Source of the DNA: Kuschelorhynchus macadamiae
Taxonomy: Eukaryota; Arthropoda; Insecta; Coleoptera; Curculionidae
Direction of reading: 5' to 3'
Length of the DNA stretch: 64,000 bases
Assembly (NCBI GenBank): GCA_030620095.1
Contig: JAUTXW010000869.1
Span: forward strand, 620,001 to 684,000
Within the stretch, counting starts at the first letter, position 1. Each line of letters starts with the position of its first letter. The notes beneath the pieces were generated by a model. That model was not told where the DNA came from and searched no databases. It worked only from the letters and a program-made list of their open reading frames with translations. Of this stretch, positions 31,701 through 37,239 are shown one piece after another. A program made the translations under genes and the position numbers.

Positions 31701-34011
31701 GTAGAAGTATGGCATAGTTCAATTTTTGCTTTGGGTTTTGCCTTGGTCTTTGGGTTTCTTAATTTTCTTTATTGTTTGTACATTGCTCTTGGCATTTTTT
31801 CTTTGCAATGAAAGAAACCTAAGTCTCTCTTTAGATATCCTTCCATGGCCCTCGTCAAGTAACCAGTAGTAGAAAGACTATTTTTTTTATTGGGCATTGT
31901 AAATTGTAGATATGGGTGTTTCTAACAAATCTACATTCCATGCTTTGTAATCTTTAATTCTTCTTCATGCTTATTGATTAATGTGTTCTCATGCAAAAAA
32001 ACCTCATTTTGAAAAAAGTTTTTGGCAAGTTTGTTGGTATGTATTTTGTCTGCTTCAGAAATATCTGTCAAAAAGTTTTCTAAATTGATTTCGATATCCT
32101 CATTTATTTCTTCAGAAATGTCTTCCAAATAATCATCTACAAGACCATCTGGTTTGATATCTAAGTAGTTACCTTCACATTTATTTAAAAACATTCCTAG
32201 AGCTTTATTCTCTGCAAAAAGCATCTTCTAAAAACCTAAACTCAAAATATGCTTTATTGTCATAAGAGTAATCCTGTTGACAAAGCTGTAAGGAAATAAA
32301 GGTTAAAGATGTAAGACTTTCTGCCACTGAACAGTAAAAGGAATTTATCACTTTTGGTTCAATGTTTATTTTTGGCACAGATAAATTATTTTTGCCACAT
32401 AATTCATTTATGATTTTCCAGTTTTCCCTGGTCCTGTTTTAAGAGTTTTTAAGTCTTTCCCTATAAAAATACTCTTTGGCCAGCTTTAATGTGGTTCTAT
32501 AATTGCACCTATATTTACTGATATAATCAAGAATAAAATCATTAAGGCCGTTTTACATGCTGCAATTTTCTTTGCAATATGCAATAGTCTTGAACAAAGG
32601 CATGCGCAGTTTGACAAAAGGTACAAATGTCTTGCCACTGCGCATGCTTTTGTTCAAGACTATTGCAACTTACAAGAAAGAATTACAGCATGTAAAATGG
32701 CCTTTATAGCAATACTACCTAAGTGTGCACAAAAATCTGAGGTTTTTAGCAGATATTCCGATACCCTTTTGTTATCCAGGGTTGTTTTTAAATATGTTCA
32801 AAAAATTGTGCCTGTTATCTGGGAAGTTAGCGATCACCACAGCACTTATACGAAATACTTTATTAAGTATGACTGCTAGGGTAGTTATAAATGACAAAAG
32901 CGTGAAGAAACAATGTTGCAAACAAGTTGCTTGGAAAGTAGTTATTTGGTTCAATTAAATAATTTAGTTTGGGATACTTAAGCAAAATTAATTTGTCAGC
33001 TACTGAATCATATAAAAGAAGACCGCAGTTGCTGCCTGTCATAAACCATTACAAAAAATCAAAGATCAGCAAACCTAAGGGTTCAAAAGTTAAAAAATAC
33101 TCATACATTTCCTCAAACTCTTTATATTTCCCTTAAATTCTCTGTAATTTCCCACAAATTCACCTAATTTTCCTGAAATTCCTATAAATACCTTACCATT
33201 TCCCAAAAATTTCTATTAAATTCCCAGATTTTTATATGAAATGGCCAGGTGAATTCCCCTTGCACACAAAGTTTTTGAACAGAACTAGCCATTTTAACAA
33301 AGTAAATGAAAACACTTGTTTAAAATTTGCACTTAATTTGTTTTACCAAAGAATACAATACAAGACAGTTGTTTTGCCAACACTGTGGCTTCATGCTTCA
33401 CAGTGTTGTTGAAATAATTGTCATGTATTGTATTCTTTGGTAAAATAAATTTAAGTGGAAATTGTAAACAAGTGTTTTCGTTTAGTTAGTCACAAAGTTT
33501 TTGCTGAATCTCATAAAGTTCTATAATACTTATCAGATCACTATGTTGCAATGTTCACTTTACCTTGAAAAAACTTAACAGTAACTAATAAACAAGCTAC
33601 AAACTGTTCCTACTATTTTGCTTTGCTAAATAAACTTGTATTTTGATGCTGTCATCTGCTCTACTGTGCCATCTCTCCCGACTTTACCCTATGTCTAATG
33701 ACAAAACAGGTGTGTGTCGCTTATTGGTGAGCTAATTGTGATTTTTTTTTTTTAAATAAATAGTCAAAAATGCTGTCTAATATACCTGTTTGCCTGTTAC
33801 AGATTACCAAAATAAGTGTTTTTTTTACATAGGAATATATTACTTTACCTTCGGCACTAAGCTCAACAGAACCATTTATACCATTCTGAGTCCCATTGGT
33901 GATCGTCTTATCATTTTGTTCCTCAGTTTTTTGTTGTTTTTTTCCGGTTTGTCTTGCTTTTGCAGCCTCTTTCTTGCGCTGCTGTTCCCGTTTTTTCGCG
34001 TCAGAAGGCAT
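4630..34011 (-). CDS. ABCF2: ABC-F ATPase, ABCF2 orthologue, seven exons seen, 3' end outside window
   Basis: This soluble twin-ATPase of the ABC-F family has no membrane segments; the family acts on ribosomes and translation. Coding exons on the minus strand: 33849-34011, 23137-23377, 11935-12089, 10359-10626, 6742-6940, 5733-5926 and 4630-4756. They sum to 1347 bases, 449 codons, in one frame with GT-AG junctions. Residues 1-54 are a Lys/Gln-rich basic tail starting MPSDAKKRE. First ATPase: Walker A GLNGCGKST (exon 2), signature FSGGWRMR and Walker B LLLLDEPTNHLDLD (exon 4), switch ISHSQDF (exon 5). The linker [17 protein letters not shown] is in exon 6. The second Walker A GPNGAGKST is in exon 7. 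The rest of ATPase 2, about 150-180 residues in the family, lies beyond base 1. Introns 1 and 2 exceed 10 kb and are full of transposons. Confidence 0.95.
4757..5732. other. ABCF2 intron 6
   Basis: AT-rich intron. Two related segments, about 5262-5340 and 5372-5465 (each with AGAGATATTAA, TTGCTTTTC/TTTCC and CAGATCTGTT), suggest an old local duplication of about 100 bp. No coding match was recognised. Confidence 0.5.
5733..5926 (-). CDS. ABCF2: ABCF2 exon 6 (inter-ATPase linker)
   Basis: The acceptor TTATTTTTAG precedes AACTACATTGC at 5926, and the donor is AGCTTTAG then GTAAGGTCG at 5732. It encodes [20 protein letters not shown], then TLAKMVAQGLTEKV and FYFPSCGTIPPPVIMVQNVSF, the linker and first strand of ATPase 2. 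Confidence 0.95.
5927..6741. other. ABCF2 intron 5
   Basis: About 815 bp of AT-rich intron sequence. No gene, terminal inverted repeat or coding match was recognised. Confidence 0.5.
6742..6940 (-). CDS. ABCF2: ABCF2 exon 5
   Basis: The acceptor TTTATTTTAG precedes TTATAAAAGAATA at 6940, and the donor is ATGAAG then GTAAGATGG at 6741. It encodes YKRILVLISHSQDFLNGVC (the His switch of ATPase 1) and the start of the coiled linker with NKKRLKYYTGNYDAF and ENQMKQYNWEQDQ. Its first 30-odd bases are also present in the neighbouring tandem duplication at 7546-7580. Confidence 0.95.
6908..8192. repeat. 638-bp tandem duplication covering the 5' edge of ABCF2 exon 5
   Basis: The block 6908-7545 is repeated as 7546-8192 with moderate divergence. 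Both copies begin GAGTGCGAAATTAATACTA, share AAAGCGTTAAAAACGTTAAA and TTGTTGAGAGCACTTTTCAT, and end at GAAGTACTCTCCTCAAT. The left copy includes the first 33 bases of exon 5 and its acceptor. In the right copy the acceptor TTATTTTAG has become TTATTTCTG, so the extra exon edge cannot be spliced in the same way. Confidence 0.9.
8275..8368. repeat. Exact 47-bp tandem duplication
   Basis: Positions 8275-8321 and 8322-8368 are identical as read (beginning ACTAATCATATGAATAGTAG and ending GCAATGATTT). Identity implies a recent event. It lies in ABCF2 intron 4. Confidence 0.95.
8369..9127. other. ABCF2 intron 4, unassigned part
   Basis: No coding match was recognised. GC is higher at 8640-8710 and 8900-9110, which suggests transposon pieces. 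A TACAGGGCGTTTCCTAAC motif at about 9109 sits just beyond the truncated end of the transposase relic and could be a transposon end. Confidence 0.4.
9136..9681 (-). pseudogene. Truncated IS630/Tc1/mariner-like transposase, N-terminal part
   Basis: The start is an ATG at 9681 giving MASKRGKTIQSGAREVI. An in-frame TAA follows after 26 codons. The same frame then stays open for about 150 codons: a helix-turn-helix region (FYTGLSESSIRKIQRE) and the second domain (FPYGYKTLNRPLRSNGF, WRKCQNKRKSLIERPNIFHW). It stops at RQEERNIV, just where the first catalytic Asp block should follow. The family assignment rests on remembered similarity to insect DDE_3-type proteins of this architecture. No catalytic residues remain. 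Confidence 0.65.
9682..10358. other. ABCF2 intron 4, part nearest exon 4
   Basis: AT-rich intron between the transposase relic and the exon 4 donor. No recognisable features apart from simple AT-rich stretches. Confidence 0.5.
10359..10626 (-). CDS. ABCF2: ABCF2 exon 4 (signature and Walker B of ATPase 1)
   Basis: It encodes SQEQLMDIYDRLEEIS, ILHGLGF, DFSGGWRMRIALARAL and LLLLDEPTNHLDLDACVW, the signature and Walker B of the first ATPase. I placed the acceptor at the AG of CGTTATCTAG (exon start 10626) because a second AG six bases on (TCTCAG, exon start 10620) gives the same phase of frame only if residues Ser-Gln are dropped differently and does not yield the Glu codon with exon 3. The donor is AAACA then GTAAGTGC at 10358. 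Confidence 0.93.
11067..11427. mobile_element. MITE with TACAGGGTG termini
   Basis: The 361-bp segment starts TACAGGGTGTTCCACTT and ends TGAATCACCCTGTA, giving short terminal inverted repeats of the TACAGGGTG type. It has no coding capacity. This terminus is common in insect genomes as I recall. The target duplication is not clear. It lies in ABCF2 intron 3. Confidence 0.65.
11428..11934. other. ABCF2 intron 3, remainder
   Basis: AT-rich intron sequence up to the exon 3 donor. Nothing recognisable. Confidence 0.5.
11935..12089 (-). CDS. ABCF2: ABCF2 exon 3
   Basis: The acceptor TTTTTAG precedes GGAAGTTCC at 12089, and the donor after GATGATG is GTAAATAG. It encodes EVPIPEHIDIFHLTREMP and the following helical segment MEVDQERMRLEKLAETL, residues about 136-186. 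This matches the region between Walker A and the signature in animal ABCF2. Confidence 0.95.
12090..12740. other. ABCF2 intron 2, part nearest exon 3
   Basis: AT-rich sequence without recognisable coding or repeat structure. It ends where the LINE B ORF1 region begins. Confidence 0.45.
12838..13725 (+). pseudogene. ORF1 of LINE B (PHD-like finger and charged coiled region), frameshifted
   Basis: At 12838-13056 a frame with C-x2-C and H-x3-C spacing (TCIGCGKIYHSSC) resembles the N-terminal half of a PHD-type finger and ends in a predicted helix. The next frame (13055-13429) is Lys/Glu-rich with NNMLLNEKLAEERKIRK, typical coiled-coil. A third frame (about 13400-13725) has a basic stretch and WIFVSGLSKKTE, as in RRM-like segments of LINE ORF1. 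Two frame shifts separate the parts. In life such ORF1 proteins bind the element RNA. Confidence in element identity is high; the exact domain borders are inferred. Confidence 0.65.
13724..16455 (+). pseudogene. ORF2 of LINE B (endonuclease and reverse transcriptase), broken
   Basis: ORF2 starts at ATG 13724. Endonuclease motifs: LNVWSLRNK, the FSEP glutamate block and NGDFNIN. The reverse transcriptase core lies at 14870-16006 in one open frame with QQFGFRRGRST, YDLSKAFDCVSHELL and HGVPQGSILGPILFLVYIN. The catalytic FADD box is lost: at about 15712 the frame reads YFTAEHKE, consistent with small deletions in GCAGATGAC-like sequence. Further breaks lie near 13905, 14240, 14600, 14830, 15235 and 15990. 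The C-terminus (TFYNKFPQGIRE) ends near 16450. Confidence 0.85.
16467..17331 (-). mobile_element. LINE C: 5'-truncated non-LTR element inserted in LINE B
   Basis: The minus-strand frame 16644-17318 encodes the post-RT region of a LINE ORF2 (LGLQLDPALSWNEHI, CNRLSSCLYALRRV, LAWGDAAHTNLLRVF, DIHDHDTRHKGN). The YADD box lies upstream and is missing. An A-rich 3' end (poly-T on the plus strand) begins near 16467. The 10-mer TTTATTTTTA on both sides is a candidate target-site duplication. Confidence 0.8.
17470..18380 (-). mobile_element. LINE D: C-terminal fragment of a CR1-like element
   Basis: Minus-strand frames 17954-18379 and 17586-18050 give MYADDTKIYGD, LNISKCAVLHIG and DLGVRISHDLNWEHHI, then RRATRIPPLLRGFSYDDRLK, TLEERRNRGCLIETF and WNELPEDIVTAPSINAFKNRL. 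This order (YADD box, then connector, then the C-terminal LPE..V block) is that of CR1-like LINEs. One frame shift lies near 17990. An ATT/AAT repeat at about 17470-17494 forms its 3' tail or that of LINE B. It is 5'-truncated at about 18380. Confidence 0.8.
18384..18446. repeat. Tandem duplication of about 30 bp
   Basis: The unit ACATATATTATAATATGATT plus TGATTTGGA occurs twice in succession beginning near 18390 and 18421. It adjoins the truncated 5' end of LINE D. Confidence 0.75.
18447..20694. other. ABCF2 intron 2, unassigned AT-rich part
   Basis: About 2.2 kb with no recognised gene or element. A segment near 20011 (CAGTATACTCTGTTTATAACG) resembles pogo/Tigger-type terminal repeats as I recall them, but no partner end was found. 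No tRNA-like structure was seen. Confidence 0.4.
20697..22610 (-). mobile_element. LINE E: 5'-truncated Jockey-like element, almost intact RT
   Basis: On the minus strand a 3' UTR (20697-20980, ending in TAATAA-type repeats) follows an RT reading frame 20981-22558. The frame continues upstream to a stop near 22605, so the element is 5'-truncated. Only one in-frame stop interrupts 526 codons. It lies in ABCF2 intron 2 in the sense orientation of the gene. Confidence 0.88.
20981..22558 (-). pseudogene. LINE E reverse transcriptase with a single TAG stop
   Basis: This is RNA-directed DNA polymerase. Boxes in order: AGPDGIPTIFLKRC, MPIFKSGDKSDIKNYRGISLL, MQHGFYRGRSTT, YTDISKAFDSVCH, TSGVPQGSHIGPVLFLLFIND, LLYADDLKFF, LNISKCKVLRF, YTDLGVIFDDKLTF and the thumb region to IWSPSY. 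A TAG at 21386-21388 follows Tyr. The same frame then runs on for 135 codons (CHNDRVEKIQNRFAKYLL to LSTLQLKRQLNGLLL) to TGA at 20981. The catalytic YADD is intact. NYRG replaces the usual NYRP. Confidence 0.9.
22703..22768. repeat. Perfect-looking hairpin, arms about 23 bp
   Basis: CTTAAAATTATCAGGTGCCA at the left is the near complement of GGACCTGATAATTTTAAAG at the right, with a loop of about 20 bases. Either a tiny foldback element remnant or an RNA hairpin in the ABCF2 pre-mRNA. Confidence 0.7.
22769..23136. other. ABCF2 intron 2, part next to exon 2
   Basis: No recognisable element. It ends at the exon 2 donor GTAAGAC. Confidence 0.5.
23137..23377 (-). CDS. ABCF2: ABCF2 exon 2 (first Walker A)
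   Basis: The acceptor is TATTTGCAG then AAGCGCTC at 23377, and the donor is AACAG then GTAAGAC at 23136. It encodes residues about 55-135, including HPKSRDVKIENFSITFHG, the GRRYGLIGLNGCGKST Walker A loop and LAVLGNR. Human ABCF2 has GIGKSM where this copy has GCGKST, which is the ordinary P-loop form. Confidence 0.95.
23378..24084. other. ABCF2 intron 1, part next to exon 2
   Basis: AT-rich intron. It includes a short TAGGTTAGGTTAGGTTA run at 23774-23790, of the insect telomere type but only about three units long. No gene is seen. Confidence 0.5.
24085..24745 (-). pseudogene. hAT transposase, C-terminal dimerisation part
   Basis: The minus-strand frame 24085-24486 encodes IRASVERSFSCLKRLKTYLR, NTISQKRLTSLSNISIHKEC, the conserved hAT C-terminal dimerisation block. 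Between 24560 and 24745 another frame gives HELTDHLSVFVNILSNDDQI and FRIDFYQCQRR, which fits the region just before it in hAT proteins. The BED finger and catalytic residues are absent. No terminal repeats were found. Confidence 0.75.
24749..25030 (-). pseudogene. LINE endonuclease fragment
   Basis: The minus-strand frame gives AVSPSSRTSDFIEEIDTYL, then MSGININIL in the place of the GD-NI-L block, and THGFNPLVQEPTHP with FDHVFL near the end. These are the middle and last motifs of APE-type endonucleases of LINEs. The catalytic Asp of GD is replaced by Ser-Gly. It abuts the hAT fragment and LINE F. Confidence 0.7.
25227..26548 (+). pseudogene. LINE F ORF1: PHD-like finger, coiled coil and SGNH-hydrolase-like domain; one frameshift
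   Basis: The ATG is at 25227 (a TTG five codons earlier is not needed). Residues about 8-60 form a Cys/His cluster (FKCCKNKNF, FVCFSCYGIFHPSC, YCNKKC) like a PHD finger. A Glu/Lys-rich coiled coil follows to about residue 230. The C-terminal part has VCISGCADLRKL, VIKPGAQFSSIIENI and VLIIAGLNDFKN; the last two match the block before and the G-x-N-D block of SGNH hydrolases, found in CR1-type ORF1. The usual catalytic GDS is not seen (GCAD). A one-base shift in an A run at about 25577-25590 divides the frame; the second half stays open for over 300 codons. Confidence 0.82.
26572..29308 (+). pseudogene. LINE F ORF2: endonuclease and reverse transcriptase, two breaks
   Basis: It opens 24 bases after ORF1 ends. 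Endonuclease (residues 1-220): LLNIQCIRNK, LITEHWL, FLGGDLNVDFL and AGLSDHEAVL, all catalytic blocks present. RT: NSSGWDEISIKIFQNI, ATVIPLFKGGDKD, QFGFRFSRNT, FCDLTKAFDCVCHRILL, AGVPQGSVLGPLLFLIYVNDL and SFADDTTILW. At about 28040-28052 a deletion removed the NYRPISLL box and shifted the frame. A second shift lies at about 28820-28850. The C-terminal region to 29308 has SVRYL-type connector and SALTKNSIFYTSKKMFNNL. Confidence 0.9.
29776..30022. other. Spacer between LINE F and LINE G
   Basis: AT-rich; no coding or repeat structure recognised. Confidence 0.4.
30023..31046 (-). pseudogene. LINE G ORF1 fragment (PHD-like finger, coiled coil, zinc knuckle)
   Basis: The ATG at 31046 gives MDGNEKCQNCDELKEGEDYQ and CDCCFERIHKECVAL, a C-x2-C, C-x2-C, H-x2-C finger. 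The frame 30551-30838 is rich in Leu, Asn and Lys (LTRKIIELNEKMKN), a probable coiled coil. The frame 30023-30226 has TKCANCEYANEHYNTNYN and an H-x-C pair downstream, like the zinc-knuckle end of Jockey-type ORF1 proteins. The pieces are in different frames. No ORF2 follows downstream on this strand, so this is a fragment. Confidence 0.65.
31119..31900. other. ABCF2 intron 1, unassigned
   Basis: No recognisable gene. An acidic reading frame on the minus strand at 31931-32224 lies just to the right but matches nothing I know. Confidence 0.4.
32290..33040 (-). mobile_element. LINE H: ORF2 linker fragment, interrupted by a MITE
   Basis: On the minus strand the segment right of the MITE gives WITKGIRISAKNLRFLCTLR. 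The segment left of it gives DFILDYISKYRCNYRTTLKL, then WKIINELCGKNNLS and VINSFYCSVAESLTS. Together these are the region between endonuclease and RT in LINE ORF2, very like residues 290-400 of LINE F ORF2. Removing the MITE and one TTA joins the two in a single frame. It is heavily truncated at both ends and has an in-frame stop. Confidence 0.72.
32544..32703. mobile_element. 160-bp MITE with TTA target duplication, nested in LINE H
   Basis: Arms of about 66 bp (start AGGCCGTTTTACATGCTG, end CAGCATGTAAAATGGCCT) pair around a loop of about 27 bases. TTA flanks both sides (32541-32543 and 32704-32706). A three-base TTA/TAA duplication and no coding content fit PIF/Harbinger-type MITEs; that assignment is an inference. 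Confidence 0.85.
33303..33484. mobile_element. 182-bp foldback element
   Basis: Long imperfect arms: TAAATGAAAACACTTGTTTA at the left pairs with TAAACAAGTGTTTTCGTTTA at the right, and matching continues inward through TTTACCAAAGAATACAATAC to a loop of under 15 bases at about 33386-33400. No coding content. Probable MITE. It lies in ABCF2 intron 1. Confidence 0.8.
33485..33848. other. ABCF2 intron 1, part next to exon 1
   Basis: Nothing recognised apart from the exon 1 donor at 33848-33847. Confidence 0.5.
33849..34011 (-). CDS. ABCF2: ABCF2 exon 1
   Basis: Starts with ATG at 34011 (MPSDAKKREQQ), the same opening as animal ABCF2 proteins. It encodes the charged N-terminal tail, rich in Lys and Gln, residues 1-54 plus one base. 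The donor reads GCCGAAG then GTAAAGTA at 33848. The bases upstream are AT-rich with no closer in-frame ATG. The frame continues into exon 2 as G plus AA (Glu). Confidence 0.9.
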
Positions 34012-34500
34012 ATTTATTTAGACTCGTGTCTACAGCTATAATGCAATTTAATTTATGTAAGCAACAAGAAATAAATTGGTGGTAACAATTTATAATATGA
34101 GAAAGCGTGAAATAATTTCACGGCTTTTTTGTTCTTATTTAGGAAATTTCCGCAGATTTTTGAAAGGTCAATGAATACACGCTAACCACAATTCATATAT
34201 TTTATTATCAAACCTGTCCTATACAGGGCAAAACTTACCTAGTTAATAAAAATTATTGTATTTGAAGGTGAAAAGGTAATAAAAAAAACACGTTTTTATC
34301 TAAAATCATACAAATTTTGAGATATTGTGATTGAAAAACGTTTCTCGAAACCGACCAAAACTTCAAGAAATGGCAGTAGGAATAGGGAATTTAGGTGTCA
34401 CCTTACAAAGAATTAAAAGCTATAGTAAATTTTGTTTCTGTACCCTTGGTAGCATTGGCCTTCTGACACAATATTTATTCATAAAAGATTCCATATTAGA
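34012..34500. other. Upstream region of ABCF2
   Basis: It should hold the ABCF2 5' UTR and promoter, since no splice acceptor is needed before the ATG. It is AT-rich and I cannot point to a convincing TATA box or initiator. No coding match. Confidence 0.4.
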
Positions 34501-34504
34501 CATA

Positions 34505-34585
34505 GGCGATCCGGGTCCGGTGATGGTTTCGGTCCATTCGGATCCAGTCCGCTCGTTCACGGGTCCATTTAGGTCCGATGTCTAC
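34505..34585. repeat. GC-rich patch with iterated GGTCC/GGATCC
   Basis: In strongly AT-rich surroundings this 80-bp patch contains GATCCGGGTCCGG, TCGGTCCATTCGGATCCAG, ACGGGTCCATTTAGGTCCG. A related patch lies at 35095-35290. The family is not known to me. Confidence 0.55.
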
Positions 34586-35094
34586 GTTAAGTGTGTTGAA
34601 TTGTTGACTGTTCCATGTTTTATATTCATAGCTGGATAGGAATTGCGGGCCTAGCAAAATGTGATTAATGCGAATATTGCGAACAAACTTCTGTAATAGA
34701 AGATGATTGATTATAAGAAGCACAAATTAAAATATTTAAGATTTATTAATAAATATAAATGTATTTTTCGTAAATACTATGTATTTACTATGCCTATTTG
34801 CAGAGTTGCAGAATTTGTGTAATGTAACCAATATATGTATATGTACGTGAAATCAATTTTAAATATTATGTTTTCCACATATCAAATAGTTATAACTCTA
34901 AATAAAGAGATTCGAGACAAACTCCTAATTTAAACTAAGGAAATACTGGTGCATTTTTATATTTATAGTATAAACGGATGCTCTATTCAAAATGTATTAA
35001 ACATATTATTTAACTAACTTATCCTTTCTAATCAAAACATACTGATAAAGATGGTTAATGACGATTATACAGCGTTTCCAATTTCTTTCTGCGG

Positions 35095-35290
35095 CACACA
35101 TATCGGTGTTGATCTACGCGGACCCAATCGAATCGCAGTGGCGGTGCTGCGAATTCGATGTTAACGTTAACATTCAAGTAGTGGCAGCTTACTCGTGACG
35201 CGTATGGACCTGGTCCGATTTTCATACTGGATTCGTTCCAACCGGGTCCGCTACTGGATTCGTTCAATCGGACCGGGTCCACTCGGAACG
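35095..35290. repeat. GC-rich patch with iterated GGACC/GGGTCC and GTTAACGTTAAC palindrome
   Basis: It contains GCGGACCCAATCG, TGTTAACGTTAACA (a perfect palindrome), GGACCTGGTCC, ACCGGGTCCGCTACTGG, GGATTCGTTC twice, and CGGACCGGGTCC. It is CpG-rich compared with all its surroundings. It may be the second end of the element begun at 34505, but no clean inverted terminal match was found. Confidence 0.55.
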
Positions 35291-35617
35291 ACACAAGTCT
35301 ATTCCATATGAATTCCGTATGATCAGCGTAATTTATATACAAATTATAAGGCTAATGTATATCATTATACGCTCATATACCTTAGTAAAATGTGTGACCA
35401 TACAAATCAACGTGTAACGCATCTGCGTAACTCCTGCTTGGACATTTCCTGAGACGACATTTCTTTAAACAGAAAATCAATTTATGAGGGTTGTTGTCAA
35501 ATGTATGATAATTTTGGCAATTTGATTATCATCCGCATTTACTACTTTAAAAATCCTTAGAATGATTTAAAAAGTTAAGAAATTTGAAAGAATTGGTAAC
35601 TTACCTTATTTATCTAT

Positions 35618-35983
35618 TTTAGATAGATGACGCTAGTAAGAAAAAGCTTTTAAAGGATTCTTGGACGCCAGATTTAAGCTTTAAATTTCCATCAAGCGGC
35701 CCCAGAAATGTAAAATTCCAAATCAAATGGATATCAGAAGGGAATTGGCCTGTGTATTCTCTATCTAGAGATGATTCGTTTCCTAAATTTTGTGGGTTGT
35801 TCTGCGTTAATGTAGGACAATAAACAGCAAAAGCAAGTAAATTAATCAAAGTACCATTTCGAAATTGGAAAGATACAAAGGAGGAATTTAAAAAGTATTC
35901 CGAAACTTTATATCATAAGCAATGCTTAGAAAAGGCAGAAAACCTTCTCGCAACATACATTGGTAAAACAGAACCAACGAGCT
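35618..35983 (+). pseudogene. hAT transposase relic, TTF/ZMYM-type N-terminal part
   Basis: The plus-strand frame beginning after TTATCTATTTTAG gives SWTPDLSFKFPSSGPRNVKF, WISEGNWPVYSLSRDDSF, KFCGLFCVNVG and, after an in-frame TAA at about 35821, LIKVPFRNWKDTKEEFKKYS and YHKQCLEKAENL. This is the TTF-type zinc-finger region found at the N-terminus of ZMYM1-like hAT transposases. A TAG ends the frame at about 35981. The bases in front look like a splice acceptor, so an upstream exon may have existed. No catalytic domain follows. Confidence 0.7.
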
Positions 35984-36299
35984 AGGAAGATCATACTGAA
36001 CGTTTACTCAATATAATCAACAAATACTCTTTGTACTCGGTCTCTCGCCAACAGCAACCAATCAAATCACAGGATTTAACTTGCGTTTACAACTGTATCA
36101 GATATGGAAAGCTAGCTTTCGTAGCAAATGGCAGAAAAAAATCGAGCACGGGCCTATATTGTGATGTCATATTGATTAATCAGCTGATTGTCAAACATTT
36201 TGATTTGATGGTTTGGTTTGGGCCCAGGTTTGGGTTTGAGTTTTCAACTCTGGAAAGAGGCAAAAAGGCCTTTGATCCGGTTTTACTGAATGAGTAAAT

Positions 36300-37239
36300 A
36301 AAAGTGTAAATAATAAATCGTAAGTACATATTAATATAATATTTCATATAGATTTCATAATGGAAACTTGAGGATTTAAGTACATGTTTGCAAAGACTAA
36401 AATACATTATTCTTGTATCAGAGGTTTAGTAATGAATAGAGAGGCTTTTTCAATGTCACCATAACAGCAGAAACAATTTTACTATGTTATAGTTGTTGTA
36501 GTTCAATCTTCTATACTCTATAGTAAAAAGTGTCAAGGTTATAAAATGTAGTTATAATAAAATACCACTCGTTTTATTTTTGTTTTCAATTTCTTTCAAT
36601 GACAATGAAATATAATAGGCAAATAGATCATATCTTTAATACTTTATATTTATCTTATATAGGTATTTGCAATTATATGTTTCCCTTTAACCAAATGGTT
36701 AAAGTACAAGATATTATTTTCATGACTCTTATGTAAACCGCTATTCATTAGAAAAAATGTTTCATATTTGTGTATATATAATTGAGAAATTTAGAAGTTT
36801 TTTGATATGAGGAATGAAATCTTCATTGATTAAAGTTCTACATTTTAAATAAATGCAAATAAAAGTTTATCTTTCAGGTTTTTATATATCATGTCTTACT
36901 TACATTTTAATTTCACAACCTGCAATGGTTGCGTCCTAAATGCGATCAAATATGCCATCTCCATTCTTGCCAGTAGATTAAAAATTCTCTGGTAATTTAT
37001 ACAGTCTATAAAATCTATCACATATCACATTGATATAAAATCACAGATTAAAATGATGGTTATTTTATATTATATAGTAAAATATTAGATATTAAGATCA
37101 AAAACAACTAAACGATTATCTCTCTAGCTTTCTTTTTAAAGGCATTGATCAAGCTGTTTAGGAGCAAATAGATTGTATCACTATGTTTATTTGCCAGTAT
37201 GAGCAGTCGTGTAACAGGTTCATTAAAGCCATATGATGG
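36300..37239. other. Intergenic, unassigned
   Basis: AT-rich DNA without recognised coding or repeat structure. Confidence 0.45.

Noticed and set aside
31931..32224. Acidic 97-codon frame on the minus strand
   Set aside because: Rich in Glu, Asp and Asn with no recognised relative. It lies downstream of a LINE linker fragment in AT-rich DNA, so it is not supported as a gene.
34331..34723. Frames on both strands across the GC-rich patch at 34505
   Set aside because: Their length comes from low stop frequency in GC-rich DNA; no protein family is recognised.
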